Part shown: positions 33,235-41,833 of the stretch, in pieces
Layout: the number at the start of each line of letters is the position of its first letter
How positions within the stretch are numbered: the first letter of the stretch is position 1
Source of the DNA: Sphingomonas sp. FARSPH
GTDB taxonomy: Bacteria > Pseudomonadota > Alphaproteobacteria > Sphingomonadales > Sphingomonadaceae
DNA: 64,000 nt
Reading direction: 5' to 3'
NCBI RefSeq assembly: GCF_003355005.1
Contig: NZ_CP029985.1
Span: 310,001 to 374,000, forward strand
The notes under the pieces: generated by a model
The model's input: the letters and a program-made list of their open reading frames with translations, nothing else
Told to the model about the DNA's origin: nothing
Databases searched by the model: none
Position numbers and translations under genes: made by a program

Positions 33235-33451
33235 CGCCCCGCCCTGCCGCGGCCCCGCCGCACTGTCGAGCACAATGCGCCCGGCATCGCCGGCGCGTCG
33301 GGCCCGATATCGCGGGGCAGCGGCGCGACAATCCCCGTCCGGCCCGGTTCCGGCACAGCGGCGACGCACTTTCGGCTTGCACGCAGCGCCGCCTGCGGCC
33401 ATGCGCCGCCGCGCCTATCCACGACGTGCCATCCCAACGAAAGGTTTCGCC

Positions 33452-34096
33452 ATGGTTGCCTGGTTCCAGGCGCTGATGCCCAAACAGGGGCGTTTCTTCG
33501 AACAGTTCGAAGCGCATGCCATGACCCTGGTCGCCGGCGCCGAGGCGCTGCAGCGACTGTTCGCCGGCGAGGGCACCACCGCGGAGCATATCGCCGAGAT
33601 CGTGCGTCGCGAGCACGAGGCAGACGACATCACGCGCGACGTGCTGCAGGACGTGCGCCGCATCTTCGTGACGCCGTTCGACCGGTCCGCGATAACCTCG
33701 CTGATCGGGGTGATGGACGATTCGATCGACCAGATGAACCAGACCGCGACCACGATCGAGCTGTACGAGGTGACCGATTTCGCACCCGACATGCGGGCGA
33801 TGGCGGATCTGGCGGTGGAGGCCGCGCGCGTGACGGCGGAGGCGATCCCGCTGCTGCGCCGGCTCGACGCCAACCAGGCACGGCTGCACACGCTGACCGA
33901 GCAGCTGGTGATGATCGAGGGGCGTGTCGATAGTTTCCATGCCGCCGGCCTGAAGGCGCTGTTCAAGGCGTGCGGCGACGACCAGCCGATGCGCTTCATC
34001 GTCGGTCGCGAGATCTACAGCCATCTTGAGCGGATTGCCGACCGGTTCGAGGACATCGCCAACGAGATCCAGGGTCTCGTGATCGATCACGCCTGA
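33452..34096 (+). CDS. PhoU-like DUF47 protein paired with phosphate transporter
   Basis: A 214-residue helical protein of the DUF47/PhoU-like family, with FEQFEAHAMTLVAGAEALQ, EIVRREHEADDITRDVL and the C-terminal EIYSHLERIADRFEDIANEI bundle segment. The start at 33452 is preceded by AACGAAAGG about nine bases earlier. Genes of this family are almost always next to pit-type transporters, as here (10-base gap), and are thought to modulate their activity or assembly. Confidence 0.92.
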   Translation: MVAWFQALMPKQGRFFEQFEAHAMTLVAGAEALQRLFAGEGTTAEHIAEIVRREHEADDITRDVLQDVRRIFVTPFDRSAITSLIGVMDDSIDQMNQTATTIELYEVTDFAPDMRAMADLAVEAARVTAEAIPLLRRLDANQARLHTLTEQLVMIEGRVDSFHAAGLKALFKACGDDQPMRFIVGREIYSHLERIADRFEDIANEIQGLVIDHA

Positions 34097-34106
34097 GAGT
34101 GCGGCG

Positions 34107-35111
34107 ATGACCATTTCCTTCACCGTGCTGGTCCTCCTGATCGGCGTGGCGCTGCTGTTCGACTTCCTGAACGGCCTGCACGATGCGGCGAACTCGATCG
34201 CCACCGTCGTGTCGACGCGCGTGCTGAAACCGCATCACGCGGTGCTGTGGGCGGCATTTTTCAACTTCGTCGCGTTCCTGGTCTTTGACCATGCCGTCGC
34301 CAAGACGGTGGGCAAGGGGATCATCGAGGCGCAGATCATCGATCCGCAGTTGATCTTCGGCGCGCTGATGGGCGCGATCGTCTGGAACATCATCACCTGG
34401 CGGTTCGGCATCCCCTCGTCGTCCAGCCATGCGCTGATCGGCGGGCTGATCGGCGCGGGCGTGACCAAGGCGGGCCTCGACGTCGTCGTCTGGTGGGGCG
34501 TCATCACGACGGTCGGGGCGATCTTCCTGTCCCCCGCCCTCGGCCTCGTCCTCGCGCTGGGGCTCGTCCTTGCGGTTGCGTGGAGCACGCTCAGGCTGAC
34601 GCCGATGGGCGTCGACAAACGTTTCCGCAAGCTGCAGCTCGTCTCCGCCGCGCTCTACAGCCTGGGCCACGGCGGCAACGATGCGCAAAAGACGATGGGG
34701 ATCATCACCGTCCTCCTCTATTCGCAGGGCATGGTGGGCAAGGACCTCAACATTCCGCTCTGGGTGGTGCTCGCCTGCCAGGCGGCGATGGCGCTGGGCA
34801 CGATGTCGGGCGGGTGGAAGATTGTCCACACGATGGGGTCGAAGATCACGCGGCTGACCCCGGCGCAGGGGTTCTGCGCCGAGACGGGCGGCGCGATCAC
34901 GCTGTTCATGGCGACGATCGGCGGCATCCCCGTATCGTCGACGCACACGATCACCGGCGCGATCGTCGGCGTCGGATCGGCGCGGCGCCTGTCCGCGGTA
35001 CGCTGGAACGTCGCGAGCCGGATCGTCGTCGCCTGGGTCGTGACGCTGCCGGCCGCCGGCCTTATCGGCGCATGCTTCTACGAAGGCGCGAAGCTCGTCG
35101 CCGGGTTCTGA
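34107..35111 (+). CDS. pit: Inorganic phosphate transporter, PiT family
   Basis: A 334-residue membrane protein with about ten hydrophobic helices. The duplicated PiT signatures are visible: FLNGLHDAANSIATVVSTR near the N-terminus and SLGHGGNDAQKTMGII in the middle, with PSSSSHALIGGLIGAG and PVSSTHTITGAIVGVG as a second repeated pair. Such carriers move metal-phosphate with protons at low affinity. It is co-transcribed with the upstream DUF47 gene. Confidence 0.95.
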   Translation: MTISFTVLVLLIGVALLFDFLNGLHDAANSIATVVSTRVLKPHHAVLWAAFFNFVAFLVFDHAVAKTVGKGIIEAQIIDPQLIFGALMGAIVWNIITWRFGIPSSSSHALIGGLIGAGVTKAGLDVVVWWGVITTVGAIFLSPALGLVLALGLVLAVAWSTLRLTPMGVDKRFRKLQLVSAALYSLGHGGNDAQKTMGIITVLLYSQGMVGKDLNIPLWVVLACQAAMALGTMSGGWKIVHTMGSKITRLTPAQGFCAETGGAITLFMATIGGIPVSSTHTITGAIVGVGSARRLSAVRWNVASRIVVAWVVTLPAAGLIGACFYEGAKLVAGF

Positions 35112-35177
35112 TCGCGGGGCGGAGCGGTTTGCGTGACGGCGCGTTGAGAGGCCGCCCTGTCATGCGAAAGGATCGTG

Positions 35178-35567
35178 ATGCCGCTCGAACTCACCCTGCT
35201 CGGCGCATCGACCATCCTGCTGTTCGTCCATGTGATGGTGCAGGGACAGACGGTGACGCGCGAGCGCGGGCTCGCATGGAATGCCGGCCCGCGTGACGAT
35301 GCGGACAAGCCTCTGGGCCGGATGGCCGGACGCGCGGTGCGCGCACTCGCCAATTTCCAGGAAACCTATCCCGCCTTCGTCGCGCTGGCGCTGGGCCTTG
35401 CGGTGACGGGCAGGACGGGCGGCATCGGCGCGATCGGTGCGGGCCTCTGGTTCGGGGCGCGGATCGTCTACCTGCCGCTCTATCTCGCCGGCATCCCCTA
35501 TCTGCGCAGCCTTGTCTGGGCCGCATCGATGTTGGGCCTTGCGCTGATGCTCTTCCGTTTTTTCTGA
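35178..35567 (+). CDS. MAPEG-family membrane protein
   Basis: A 129-residue protein with four predicted helices; GRAVRALANFQETYPAFVALAL is the characteristic MAPEG segment (basic residues, asparagine and FE.. after the second helix). Family members range from glutathione transferases to uncharacterised bacterial proteins; no substrate is implied. The ATG at 35178 is used; a GTG directly before it is in frame. AAAGGA lies seven bases upstream. Confidence 0.85.
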   Translation: MPLELTLLGASTILLFVHVMVQGQTVTRERGLAWNAGPRDDADKPLGRMAGRAVRALANFQETYPAFVALALGLAVTGRTGGIGAIGAGLWFGARIVYLPLYLAGIPYLRSLVWAASMLGLALMLFRFF

Positions 35568-35661
35568 GCGTCCGCGCCCTATATCCCCGGGGTCGACCTG
35601 CCCGTAGACGGCGGTTTGTCCGCCGCGAACGATCAACCGCCCCCGAGCTGAGGATGTTGCC

Positions 35662-36105
35662 ATGACCGATTATCGCAAGACCGACGACGCGATCGCGAAG
35701 CTGACGCCCGAGCAGTTTTACGTGACGCAGCAAAGCGGCACCGAGCGGCCGGGGACGGGCGAATATCTCTACAACAAGGAACCCGGCCTGTACGTCGACG
35801 TCGTCTCGGGCGAGCCGCTGTTCGCATCCGCCGACAAATACGAATCGCACTGCGGCTGGCCCAGCTTCACCAAGCCGATCGAGCCCGCGCGGGTCAACGA
35901 GATCGACGATACCAGCCACGGCATGATCCGTACCGAGGTGCGCTCCGCCGGCGGCGACAGCCATCTGGGCCACGTCTTCCCCGACGGCCCGCGCGAAACC
36001 GGCGGCCTGCGCTATTGCATCAACTCGGCCGCGCTGCGCTTCGTGCCGAAGGCCGAGATGGAGGCGCAAGGCTATGGCGCCTATCTCGACAAGGTCGAGG
36101 GCTGA
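35662..36105 (+). CDS. msrB: Peptide-methionine (R)-S-oxide reductase
   Basis: A 147-residue MsrB that reduces methionine-R-sulfoxide in proteins. The core signatures are SHCGWPSFTKPI (62-73), RTEVRSAGGDSHLGHVFPDGP (partly quoted in family form) and the catalytic cysteine C119 in RYCINSAALRF; C64 could act as recycling cysteine. The two CxxC zinc pairs seen in many MsrB proteins are absent, so this is the zinc-free form. There is no signal peptide. Confidence 0.95.
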   Translation: MTDYRKTDDAIAKLTPEQFYVTQQSGTERPGTGEYLYNKEPGLYVDVVSGEPLFASADKYESHCGWPSFTKPIEPARVNEIDDTSHGMIRTEVRSAGGDSHLGHVFPDGPRETGGLRYCINSAALRFVPKAEMEAQGYGAYLDKVEG

Positions 36106-36189
36106 TCGGCCACACCCGGCGACGAACGCGCCTTGAAGCCGCCCCGCGCGGCTTCTACGGCGCGCCCTGATGCCGCAGCGGGGGACAAG

Positions 36190-37332
36190 GTGAACATACG
36201 ATTCGATCCGGCGACGGCGCTCGGCGCGGACTGGCGCGATGGCCTTTGGCTCGGCCGGATCGATAACGGGGACGGCCCCTGCCCCGTCCTGGTCGCGCGT
36301 GGCATCGTCCATGACATGAGCCGCGTCGCGCCGACCGTCGCCGAGCTGGTCGCGACCGGCAGGCTGGATGCCGGCGCCGGCGCGGCGATCGGCGATCTCG
36401 CCGACCTCGGCCTCTCGCCGTCGTCGACGCCGCGTCTGCTCGCACCGATCGACCTGCAATGCGTCAAGGCGGCGGGCGTCACCTTCGCCACCTCTGCACT
36501 GGAACGCGTGATCGAGGAGCGCGCGCGCGGCGATGCCGCCGCCGCCGCGGGCCTGCGTGCGCGACTCGAGGAGCGGATCGGCGGCGGGCTGCGCTCGGTG
36601 GCGCCAGGCACGCCCGACGCCGCCGCGCTCAAGACCGCGCTGATCGACGAAGGCCTTTGGTCGCAATATCTGGAGGTCGCGATCGGCCCCGATGCGGAAA
36701 TCTTCACCAAGGCGCCCGTCCTCGGCGCGGTCGGCTGGGGGGCGGAGGTCGGCATCCGATCCGATTCCACCTGGAACAACCCCGAACCCGAGGTCGTACT
36801 GCTCGTCGCGCCCGACGGCCGCGCGGTCGGAGCGTGCCTGGGCAACGACGTCAACCTGCGCGATTTCGAGGGGCGCTCCGCGCTGCTGCTCGGCAAGGCG
36901 AAGGACAACAATGCCTCCGCATCGCTCGGCCCGTTCGTCCGCCTGTTCGACGGCACCTACACGATCGACCATGTCCGCGACGCACAGGTGACGCTAACGA
37001 TCCACGGCGAGGACGGCTATCGCCTGGACGGCCACAGCTCGATGCGCGAGATCAGCCGCGATCCGCTCGAGCTCGTCCGCCAGGCGATGAGCGAGCACCA
37101 ATATCCCGACGGCTTCGTGCTGTATCTAGGCACCTTGTTCGCGCCGGTGCAGGATCGCGACGAGCCCGGCCGCGGCTTCACGCACGAGGTCGGCGACAGG
37201 GTGACGATCGCCAGCCCGGGCCTGGGCGAACTCGTCAACCGCGTCGCGACGTCCAAGGATGCCGCGCCCTGGACGTTCGGCACGATCGCGCTGATGCGCA
37301 ACCTCGCCGCCCGCGGCCTGCTTCCCGCCTGA
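36190..37332 (+). CDS. xylX: 2-keto-3-deoxy-D-xylonate dehydratase (FAH-family)
   Basis: A 380-residue fumarylacetoacetate-hydrolase-superfamily enzyme. Long stretches match the Caulobacter XylX that I remember: LLAPIDLQCVKAAGVTFA, ERVIEERARGDA, LWSQYLEVAIGPDAEIFTK, WNNPEPEVVLL, LGNDVNLRDFEGRSALLL and QYPDGFVLYLGTLFAPVQDR. The enzyme forms alpha-ketoglutarate semialdehyde in the Weimberg pathway of D-xylose oxidation. The start is a GTG with GGGGG five bases upstream; an in-frame start at 36133 lacks one. It is followed after 16 bases by xylB. The other Weimberg genes (xylA, xylC, xylD) are not in the window. Confidence 0.9.
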   Translation: MNIRFDPATALGADWRDGLWLGRIDNGDGPCPVLVARGIVHDMSRVAPTVAELVATGRLDAGAGAAIGDLADLGLSPSSTPRLLAPIDLQCVKAAGVTFATSALERVIEERARGDAAAAAGLRARLEERIGGGLRSVAPGTPDAAALKTALIDEGLWSQYLEVAIGPDAEIFTKAPVLGAVGWGAEVGIRSDSTWNNPEPEVVLLVAPDGRAVGACLGNDVNLRDFEGRSALLLGKAKDNNASASLGPFVRLFDGTYTIDHVRDAQVTLTIHGEDGYRLDGHSSMREISRDPLELVRQAMSEHQYPDGFVLYLGTLFAPVQDRDEPGRGFTHEVGDRVTIASPGLGELVNRVATSKDAAPWTFGTIALMRNLAARGLLPA

Positions 37333-37348
37333 TCCCAGAAAGCCCGCC

Positions 37349-38131
37349 ATGACCGATCTGCTCGCCCCCGACCGCCGCGCCGCTTACCCGTCGCTGCGCG
37401 ACAAGCGCGTCATCATCACCGGTGGCGGCAGCGGCATCGGCGAAGGGCTGGTAGAGGCGTTCGTGCGCCAGGGCGCGCGCGTCGCCTTCGTCGATGTCGC
37501 CGTGGCCGACAGCGAGGCGCTGGTCTCCCGGCTGTCGCCCGGCGCCGCGCACGCGCCCGTCTTCCGCCCGCTCGACCTCACCGACCTCGCCGCGCTGAAG
37601 ACGGTGTTCGGTGAATTGATCGCCACGCTCGGCGGCTGCGACGTGCTCGTCAACAACGCGGGCAACGACGACCGCCACACGATCGCCGACGTGACGCCGG
37701 CCTATTGGGACGAGCGGATGAACGTCAACCTGCGCCACCAGTTCTTCGCGGCGCAGGCGGTGGTCCCGGCGATGGCGGCGGCGGGCGGCGGCGCGATCCT
37801 CAACTTCGGCTCGATCAGCTGGCACCTCGCGCTCGGCGACCTGATCCTCTACCAGACCGCCAAGGCCGCGATCGAAGGCTTGACGCGCAGTCTCGCCCGC
37901 GACCTCGGCCGCAAGAACATCCGCTGCAACGCGATCGTCCCCGGCAACGTCCAGACCCCGCGCCAGGAAAAATGGTACACGCCCGAAGGAGAGGCGGCGA
38001 TCGTTGCGGCACAATGCCTTGATGGCCGCATCCAGCCCGCCGATGTCGCCGCCCTCGCCCTGTTCCTCGCCTCCGACGACGCGCGTCTGTGCACCGGCCA
38101 TAATTACTGGATCGACGCCGGCTGGCGGTGA
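37349..38131 (+). CDS. xylB: NAD-dependent D-xylose 1-dehydrogenase (SDR family)
   Basis: A 260-residue short-chain dehydrogenase with TGGGSGIGEG (cofactor loop), NNAGNDDRH, the catalytic serine in NFGSISWHLALGDL and YxxxK in LYQTAKAAIEG. The match to Caulobacter XylB is very close over its distinctive parts, including VPGNVQTPRQEKWYTPEGEA, AAQCLDGRI and the C-terminus LFLASDDARLCTGHNYWIDA. It oxidises D-xylose to xylonolactone; L-arabinose or galactose activity is the alternative for close relatives. Pairing with xylX supports xylose. Confidence 0.9.
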   Translation: MTDLLAPDRRAAYPSLRDKRVIITGGGSGIGEGLVEAFVRQGARVAFVDVAVADSEALVSRLSPGAAHAPVFRPLDLTDLAALKTVFGELIATLGGCDVLVNNAGNDDRHTIADVTPAYWDERMNVNLRHQFFAAQAVVPAMAAAGGGAILNFGSISWHLALGDLILYQTAKAAIEGLTRSLARDLGRKNIRCNAIVPGNVQTPRQEKWYTPEGEAAIVAAQCLDGRIQPADVAALALFLASDDARLCTGHNYWIDAGWR

Positions 38132-38196
38132 TCAAGGACCGCTTGACCAAATCCCCATCCGATTGATAGGCATTGCTTGTCGGGGAGGATGTCGCG

Positions 38197-38994
38197 ATGC
38201 GGTGGCTCGGTGTCGGTCTGGTGTGCATCGCGGTAGCGGGATGCAGCAAGGCGCCCGACAACGGACCCGGCGATACGACGACCAGCGCGAACGGTGTCGC
38301 CTTCGCCTATCATTACGCGTTCCGCCTGCCCTCGGATCGCATCGCGGACGCTCAGGAGGCGCACGCTCAGGCATGCGAACGACTTGGCCCCGCCCGCTGC
38401 CGGGTGACCGGCATGAATTACCGTATCGATTCCTCCGGCACCGCCTCCGCCAGCCTCGACATGCGTGTCGCGGCGCCGATTGCGCGCGGCTTTGGCCGCA
38501 GCGGCGTGCAGGCGATCGAGGCGGCGGGCGGCGCATTGACCGGGGCGGAGATCACCGGAACGGATGCCGCACCCGATCTGGAAGCCACCACGACAGGGGG
38601 CGCTGATGCGCAAGCCGATCTGGCCGAAGTCGACCGACAACTGGCCGCAACCAACCTGCCGCAAGGTGCCCGTGCGGCGCTGCTGTCACGGCGGATCGCG
38701 CTGCTCGAGGCGCAGCGTCAAGCCGTCACGGCCGGCAGGGCGACGCGGGCGAGCGTCATCACGACGCCGATCGGTTTCACCTATGTTGCCGGCTCCGGCG
38801 TCGGCCTTGGCGCGCGGCTGACCGAAGCGGCTCAGGCGGGATACGCCTCGCTGACCTGGACGCTGGCGAGCGCGCTGACGCTGCTTGCCACGCTCGCACC
38901 GCCCCTTGTGCTGCTGCTTTTGCTGGCATTGTTATGGCATCGTCTCAGGCGGCGGTGGTGGAGACGGCTTTTCCCGGCGGCCGACCGCCATTGA
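38197..38994 (+). CDS. DUF4349-type lipoprotein
   Basis: A 265-residue protein with a lipoprotein signal (MRWLGVGLVCIAVAGC, lipobox VAGC), a periplasmic domain with one more cysteine pair (QACERLGPARCRVTG), a region of regularly spaced Leu/Ala that could form a coiled coil (ADLAEVDRQLAATNLPQGAR), and one C-terminal membrane helix (TLLATLAPPLVLLLLLALLW) followed by a basic tail. This is the layout of DUF4349 proteins. Function is unknown. GGGGAGG nine bases upstream supports the ATG at 38197. Confidence 0.8.
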   Translation: MRWLGVGLVCIAVAGCSKAPDNGPGDTTTSANGVAFAYHYAFRLPSDRIADAQEAHAQACERLGPARCRVTGMNYRIDSSGTASASLDMRVAAPIARGFGRSGVQAIEAAGGALTGAEITGTDAAPDLEATTTGGADAQADLAEVDRQLAATNLPQGARAALLSRRIALLEAQRQAVTAGRATRASVITTPIGFTYVAGSGVGLGARLTEAAQAGYASLTWTLASALTLLATLAPPLVLLLLLALLWHRLRRRWWRRLFPAADRH

Positions 38995-39064
38995 CGCACG
39001 CCCATTCTCGACATTCACGTCCGTAGTGCCTAGCATTTCGTCAGACATATAGCGAAGAGGCGTG

Positions 39065-40696
39065 ATGACGATGGACCGGCGATCCTTCCTCCACGGCGCG
39101 GCGGCGGCGGGATCGGCATCGCTGCTCGGCGGCGCGGCGCTCGGCGCGGAGACGCCGGCGTTTCAGCCGAGTTGGGAGTCGCTGGTCGCGGGCTATCGCG
39201 CGCCCGACTGGTTCCGAGACGCCAAGTTCGGCATCTGGGCACATTGGTCCGCGCAATGCGTGCCCGAAGCGGGCGACTGGTATGCGCGCGACATGTATCT
39301 GCAGGGTTCGCGCGCCTGTCGCCATCATGTCGAACATTACGGCCACCCGTCCAAGATCGGCTTCATGGAGATGTATCCACGCTGGACCGCGGCGCGCTGG
39401 GATCCGGCGCGGCTGCTCGATCTCTATATTCGCGCGGGCGCCCGCTATTTCATGGCGCTGGCCAACCATCACGACAATTTCGATTCCTACGCCTCGTCCT
39501 ATCATCCCTGGAACAGCACGCGGATCGGGCCGCGGCGGGACATCGTCGGCGAATGGGGCAAGCTCGCCCGCGCCCGCGGCTTGCGCTTCGCGGTGTCCAA
39601 CCATTCCGCCCACGCCTGGCACTGGCTGCAGCCCGCCTACGGCTACGATCCCGAAGGCCCGCTCGCCGGCCGCCGTTACGACGCGGCCTGGCTGACCAGG
39701 GCGCAGGGTCGCGGCAAATGGTGGCAGGGGCTCGATCCGCAGCAGCTCTACACTGGCCCGACGATGCCGATGCCCGACGGGCTGCATTCGATCGCCGCCG
39801 CCACGGAGTGGCATGAAAAGAACGACCGCGTCTGGACGGAGGCGCCGCCCGCCAAAAACCCGGCGTTCGTGCGCAGCTGGTTGCAGCGGTGCCGCGAGCT
39901 GATCGACGTCTATCGCCCCGACATGGTCTATTTCGACAATTTCTCGCTGCCGCTCGGCCAGGCGGGGCTCGACATCACCGCCCATTTCTACAACCAGTCG
40001 ATGCGCTGGCACGGCCGCAACGAGGCGGTGGTGACCGCGAAGGGCACGCCGGCGAACCGGCGCGGCGGTATCGTCGACGACGTCGAGCGCGGCGTCCATG
40101 ACGATATCCAGGCCTATCCGTTCCAGACCGACACCTGCATCGGCAACTGGCATTACGACCGCGATCTGTACGATCGCGACGGCTACAAGACGCCGGCCAA
40201 GATCATCCATACCCTGTGCGACGTGGCGGCGAAGAACGGCAATCTGATGCTGTCGGTCCCGCTGCGCGGCGACGGCACGATCGACGAAAAGGAAGAGGCG
40301 ATCATCGAGGCGATCGCGGCGTGGATGGGCCGCAATGGCGCGGCGATCTACGGCACGCGGCCCTGGCACCTGTCGGGCGAGGGGCCGACCCGTGCCGCGG
40401 CGGGCGACTTCAACGAGGGCGGCAAGGACAGTCCGTACACGCCGCGCGACATTCGCTACGTGCGCCGCGGCGCCGCGGTCCATGCATTCGTCCTCGGCTG
40501 GCCGAACGACGGCGTGGCGCGCCTGACCGCGCTGGCCAGGCAGGGCCGCGTGCAGCGCGTCACCCTTCCCGGCGATGCGGCCCCCCTGTCGTTCCGGCAG
40601 ACGGCCGACGCGGTGGAGGTCACGCTGCCCCCCGCCCGGCGCGACCCGATCGGCGTCGCGCTGATCGTCCAGGGCGACGGTCTGGTCCGCGGCTGA
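39065..40696 (+). CDS. Exported GH29 alpha-L-fucosidase-like glycosidase
   Basis: A 543-residue enzyme with a twin-arginine signal (DRRSFLHGAAAAG). The catalytic barrel shows GIWAHWSAQCVPEAGDWYAR, the ARYFMALANHHDNFDSY segment and RPDMVYFDNFSLP, where D291 is the expected nucleophile; KNGNLMLSVPLRGDGTIDE is the conserved end of the GH29 barrel. The acid/base residue is not conserved in the family and cannot be assigned here. Residues beyond about 430 form a beta-sandwich tail. AAGAGG five bases upstream supports 39065; an ATG at 39071 is also possible. It stands alone, with no fucose catabolic genes nearby, so the true substrate is open. Confidence 0.85.
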   Translation: MTMDRRSFLHGAAAAGSASLLGGAALGAETPAFQPSWESLVAGYRAPDWFRDAKFGIWAHWSAQCVPEAGDWYARDMYLQGSRACRHHVEHYGHPSKIGFMEMYPRWTAARWDPARLLDLYIRAGARYFMALANHHDNFDSYASSYHPWNSTRIGPRRDIVGEWGKLARARGLRFAVSNHSAHAWHWLQPAYGYDPEGPLAGRRYDAAWLTRAQGRGKWWQGLDPQQLYTGPTMPMPDGLHSIAAATEWHEKNDRVWTEAPPAKNPAFVRSWLQRCRELIDVYRPDMVYFDNFSLPLGQAGLDITAHFYNQSMRWHGRNEAVVTAKGTPANRRGGIVDDVERGVHDDIQAYPFQTDTCIGNWHYDRDLYDRDGYKTPAKIIHTLCDVAAKNGNLMLSVPLRGDGTIDEKEEAIIEAIAAWMGRNGAAIYGTRPWHLSGEGPTRAAAGDFNEGGKDSPYTPRDIRYVRRGAAVHAFVLGWPNDGVARLTALARQGRVQRVTLPGDAAPLSFRQTADAVEVTLPPARRDPIGVALIVQGDGLVRG

Positions 40697-40820
40697 CGGC
40701 GGCGACGGCGCGCGCCAGAGATTGCACCCCCGCCCCCCTTCCCCTATAGGCGCCCTCGATCCTGCCCCGGCCGCGTCAAGGGCGTCGCCGGGGCTCACCG
40801 TTTCCAGGGGACATGCGCAC

Positions 40821-41600
40821 ATGGCTCGCCGCCGGCAGATCTACGAAGGCAAGGCCAAGATCCTCTACGAGGGCCCCGAGCCCGGCACGCTGATCCAGTA
40901 TTTCAAGGACGACGCGACCGCCTTCAACGCCCAGAAAAAGGGCACGATCAACGGCAAAGGCGTGCTCAACAACCGGATCAGCGAGCATGTCTTCACCCTG
41001 CTCGACGCGATCGGCGTGCCGACGCACTTCATCCGCCGCCTCAACATGCGCGAGCAGTTGATCCGCCAGGTCGAGATCGTGCCGATCGAGGTCGTCGTGC
41101 GTAACGTCGCCGCCGGCTCGCTGTCGAAGCGCCTCGGGATCGAGGAGGGCACGAAGCTCCCCCGCACGATCATCGAATATTATTACAAGGACGACGCACT
41201 CGGCGATCCGATGATCACCGACGAGCATATCGCCGCGTTCGGCTGGGCGAGCCAGGAGGAGATGCACGACATCGCCGATCTCGCGATCCGCGTGAACGAC
41301 TTCCTGACCGGTCTGTTCGCCGGGATCGGCATCCGCCTCGTCGACTTCAAGCTCGAATTCGGCCGCATCTGGGACAATGACTACGGCCGGATCATCCTGG
41401 CCGACGAGATCAGCCCGGACGGTTGCCGCTTGTGGGACATGACGAGCGGCGAGAAGCTCGACAAGGACCGGTTCCGCCGCGACCTGGGCGGCGAGGCGGA
41501 AGCCTATCAGGAGGTCGCGCGCCGGCTCGGCCTGATGCCGGAGGGAGAGGACAATGCGGTGCTCGACCTCGACAGCCACCGCAAGCGCCGGGGTAAATAA
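40821..41600 (+). CDS. purC: Phosphoribosylaminoimidazole-succinocarboxamide synthase
   Basis: A 259-residue ATP-dependent ligase (SAICAR synthase) of de novo purine synthesis. Family motifs are YEGKAKILYEG near the start, YFKDDATAFN, EVVVRNVAAGSLSKRLG, LVDFKLEFGR and LADEISPDGCRLWD. The start at 40821 follows GGGG-ACATGCGCAC; an open frame further upstream is non-coding. purS and purQ follow with single-base gaps, forming a tight purCSQ operon; purL is not found downstream, where an oppositely directed gene begins. Confidence 0.97.
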   Translation: MARRRQIYEGKAKILYEGPEPGTLIQYFKDDATAFNAQKKGTINGKGVLNNRISEHVFTLLDAIGVPTHFIRRLNMREQLIRQVEIVPIEVVVRNVAAGSLSKRLGIEEGTKLPRTIIEYYYKDDALGDPMITDEHIAAFGWASQEEMHDIADLAIRVNDFLTGLFAGIGIRLVDFKLEFGRIWDNDYGRIILADEISPDGCRLWDMTSGEKLDKDRFRRDLGGEAEAYQEVARRLGLMPEGEDNAVLDLDSHRKRRGK

Positions 41601-41601
41601 G

Positions 41602-41832
41602 ATGAAGCTGCGTATCTTCGTAACGCTCAAGCCTGGCGTGCTCGATCCCCAGGGCCGCGCGATCCATCACGCGCTCGGCAGCCTCGGTTTCGCGGGCGTC
41701 GAGGACGTGCGCGCGGGCAAGATGTTCGAACTGGAGGTCGCCGATTCGACCGACGACGCGGCAATCGACGGCATGTGCCGCCAGCTGCTCGCCAACACCG
41801 TCATCGAGAACTTCCGGGTGGAGCGCGTTTGA
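41602..41832 (+). CDS. purS: Phosphoribosylformylglycinamidine synthase subunit PurS
   Basis: A 76-residue protein that bridges PurL and PurQ in the three-subunit FGAM synthase. It has KPGVLDPQGRAIHHAL, the LGFAGVEDVRAGKMFELEV strand-turn and the C-terminal NTVIENFRVERV typical of PurS. One base separates it from purC and one from purQ. Confidence 0.95.
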   Translation: MKLRIFVTLKPGVLDPQGRAIHHALGSLGFAGVEDVRAGKMFELEVADSTDDAAIDGMCRQLLANTVIENFRVERV

Positions 41833-41833
41833 C

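Noticed and set aside
33235..33402. In-frame extension of the heme oxygenase upstream to 33402
   Set aside because: The 56 extra residues are Arg/Ala/Gly-rich with no heme oxygenase similarity, and ATADHAAVD-type family sequence begins right after the ATG at 33234.
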